Shown here: positions 14,501 to 15,030 of the stretch, piece after piece | How the letters are laid out: every line of letters begins with the position of its first letter | How positions within the stretch are numbered: the first letter of the stretch is position 1 | Source: Methanosarcinales archaeon | Lineage (GTDB): Archaea; Halobacteriota; Methanosarcinia; Methanosarcinales; Methanogasteraceae | Length of the DNA: 15,030 nt | NCBI GenBank assembly: GCA_030606635.1 | Contig: JAUWGA010000017.1 | Coordinates: 1 to 15,030, forward strand | Direction: 5' to 3' | The notes under the pieces: model-generated | Told to the model about the DNA's origin: nothing | Seen by the model: the letters and a program-made list of their open reading frames with translations, nothing else | The model's database searches: none | Made by a program: the position numbers and the translations under genes

Positions 14501-15030
14501 TTCCAGTTGCCTGTGTCATAAGTCCATTTCAGTGCGCCATCATCCGCATCGAATCCATAGATCGTACCCTGACCGTAGTTGGCTGTGGTGTACACCATGC
14601 CGTTTGCAACGACAGGCGATGAGAGGCACACTCCGCCCAGTGTCTGATTCCAGATCATACTCCCATCGGTTGCATTGATGCAGTTAATCTTCTTGTCTTT
14701 ATCTCCGACGTAGATCTTACCGTCTGATATCGCAGGCGAAGAGAGCGAGCCATAGAGAGACCGGTTCCAGACCTCATTTCCTGTCGCGATATCGACTGCA
14801 TATAGTTTCTTCTCATTCTTCCCTGTTGCAAAGTACACAACCCCGTCGCAGGCAGCAGGGGTTGTCGTTACCTTATCACCCAATCCGCCAAACGTCCAAT
14901 CTTCGCTCTGCGTTGCAATATCCACGCAGTTCGTCGCGTTTCCGCCGCCAAAGAAGAGTTTGCTGCCGTCGGTTGCAACCGACATGTACATATCAGATGC
15001 ACCTGATGCCGAGTAGTTCCACTGCTCGAC
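11572..15030 (-). CDS. Large secreted multi-propeller protein with DUF4430 domain and C-terminal dockerin (5' end outside window)
   Basis: The reading frame is open to the window edge and continues as VEQWNYSASGASD upstream of the first visible Met, matching gene 2, so the N-terminus (probably a signal peptide and three to four propeller blades) is missing. At least 1152 residues are visible. In order they are: the second half of a type A PQQ-like propeller (about 14430-15030); a DUF4430/transcobalamin-like domain (about 14055-14425) ending DLITWYWG; two tandem type B propellers each beginning DWTQFH (about 12889-14022 and 11760-12876); and a dockerin (about 11575-11748) with two canonical loops, GDVNNDGEVTAADAV and ADVNRDGAVTSLDAL. 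No membrane anchor is present, so attachment through a cohesin is expected from the family. PQQ-type repeats here indicate fold only and do not prove the cofactor. It shares its front modules with gene 2, which instead ends in CobN, and probably the same transcript. Confidence 0.88.
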   Translation of the reverse strand, partial: VEQWNYSASGASDMYMSVATDGSKLFFGGGNATNCVDIATQSEDWTFGGLGDKVTTTPAACDGVVYFATGKNEKKLYAVDIATGNEVWNRSLYGSLSSPAISDGKIYVGDKDKKINCINATDGSMIWNQTLGGVCLSSPVVANGMVYTTANYGQGTIYGFDADDGALKWTYDTGNWNMAQPSVSDGILFVGSDTGHLYAFSNMAWDGEVDLTPGTVNVTADNSGVEYTISSTCAMYALIKSAEAGGFNYSISDAWYDDFGGALYFDMIYDRHESGSTGWLYRVNYPDGSQPPSPNLCELEDGDLITWYWGLDMGATPDNSDMLIRISASIATATASDWTQFHCDIANTGNSPADAPDTNHTKWISADINASEASQAIIACDRVFVYASAAGVDDAIYALNRATGSVEWSATFPGETEDWGSSTTPAYTDGVVFAAAGYNVTGFDAATGKKLQEIAFPDGGYLSNGGVTVADGMVFVGSGNGTNYYALNASDLDDVIWSYTPNLTRAYSTPAVADERVVFGDAGWGYDDGYLYCVNEFTGTEVWSTNLTGLVWGSATIDAANNRVYVATAVDWTNDEGKLYALTFDTGAVRWSADINYTSSTPAVSGEYIYVAASGAAPGVTYCFDSSGVEQWNVPSGSRKISPAVADGKLFTGNVGLSGMASAGTEGIYAYDAATGALIWQYEYSGSSPSVAEDADGNGIVVSIGTDGMVYAFGSSIQDWTQFHYDTANTGNSPADAPDTSHTKWISEDIGAVTGSQAMIAGDLVFVYANVTVYGLDRDTGAELWSALIPGDTRGFDSWASSAYSNDAIFVSAGYNLTKIDVNGNKLQEIAFPDGGYSCNGGPTVADGMVFAGSGSTNYYAFDESNLNNVIWTYPVILGTAVSTPAVADEKVVFGEMSWGGSSNLFCVNKSENASAPGTTDTNWVTTLTGGIGGSASIDAANNRVYVATFTDYVGDAGMLYAVNFTTGAVVWNRTITYSDSTPAISGDYIYVSGSINAQGLTYCFNSTGTLQWTVPCGSWTMSPTVADGKLFTGSVGIWGADGICVFNATTGDPIWQYEYAGSSPSVAEDADGSGIVVSIGTDGMVYAFGGEVMMGDVNNDGEVTAADAVIALQMAVGAVPTNEEADVNRDGAVTSLDALMIMQAVAGAITI
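11760..12876 (-). repeat. Tandem type B propeller unit, distal copy, within gene 4
   Basis: This unit of about 372 codons begins DWTQFHYDTANTGNS and ends GTDGMVYAFGG. It is homologous, unit to unit, with the adjoining copy at 12889-14022, sharing DAANNRVYVAT, VADGKLFTG and SSPSVAEDADG blocks. It is an internal gene duplication rather than a mobile element. Confidence 0.9.
12889..14022 (-). repeat. Tandem type B propeller unit, proximal copy, within gene 4
   Basis: This unit of about 378 codons begins DWTQFHCDIANTGNS and ends GTDGMVYAFGS, and directly precedes the second copy. Small in-frame length differences (for example the longer VDDAIYALNRATG region) show that the copies have drifted under a maintained reading frame. 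Confidence 0.9.
14431..15030 (-). repeat. Type A propeller block in gene 4, highly similar to gene 3
   Basis: Partner of 10392-10997; the match runs into the window edge and presumably continues upstream. It supports gene 3 and gene 4 being products of a local duplication, gene 3 lacking the DUF4430 and type B propellers. Confidence 0.85.

Noticed and set aside
11572..14991. CRISPR or short tandem repeat array
   Set aside because: Repeated blocks are long, in-frame protein repeats of propeller blades; there are no regularly spaced short identical repeats with unique spacers.

Overview
The window is a run of four large, related, exported proteins, all read from the minus strand in the order gene 4 (11572-15030, cut by the window edge), gene 3 (10200-11560, frameshifted), gene 2 (4415-10159) and gene 1 (56-4297). 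Gaps are 11, 40 and 117 bp, so genes 4-3-2 look like one operon, while gene 1 has its own promoter-like leader. The plus strand carries no convincing gene; long plus-strand open frames there are antisense shadows of the proteins. The organism is most likely a methanogen-related or methane/alkane-oxidising euryarchaeon (Halobacteriota). This rests on extracytoplasmic CobN-like proteins, many N-glycosylation sequons, dockerins beside PQQ-type propellers, oligo-T terminators and AT-rich TATA-like promoters. Lineage cannot be fixed from sequence reading alone.

The four proteins are built from one small set of modules. Module A is an N-terminal PQQ-type beta-propeller of about 360 residues. Module D is a DUF4430/transcobalamin C-terminal-like domain. 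Module C is a full-length CobN/BchH-type chelatase large subunit. Module B is a second type of propeller with the DWTQFH start. The ends are either a type I dockerin or a Ser/Thr-rich stalk with one membrane helix and four arginines. Gene 4 is A-D-B-B-dockerin, gene 3 is A-dockerin, gene 2 is A-D-C-stalk-membrane helix, and gene 1 is C-stalk-membrane helix.

The working picture (inference) is a cell-surface assembly. Two CobN-like proteins are anchored in the membrane and face outward, and two secreted propeller proteins may dock through cohesin partners encoded elsewhere. Because module D resembles the cobalamin-binding half of transcobalamin and module C belongs to a family that handles corrin/porphyrin rings and cobalt, a role in capturing or handling extracellular tetrapyrroles, corrinoids or their metals is the most economical hypothesis. 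No AAA+ chelatase partner (CobS/CobT, ChlI/ChlD) is encoded here, and ATP would not be expected outside the cell, so ordinary ATP-driven metal insertion is doubtful.

At the DNA level the 3' ends and trailing spacers of genes 1 and 2 are almost identical (6 differences in 160 bp) although the proteins are otherwise well diverged. Propeller A blocks are highly similar between genes 3 and 4, and gene 4 has an internal tandem duplication of about 1.1 kb. This locus appears to be evolving by duplication, module exchange and possibly gene conversion.
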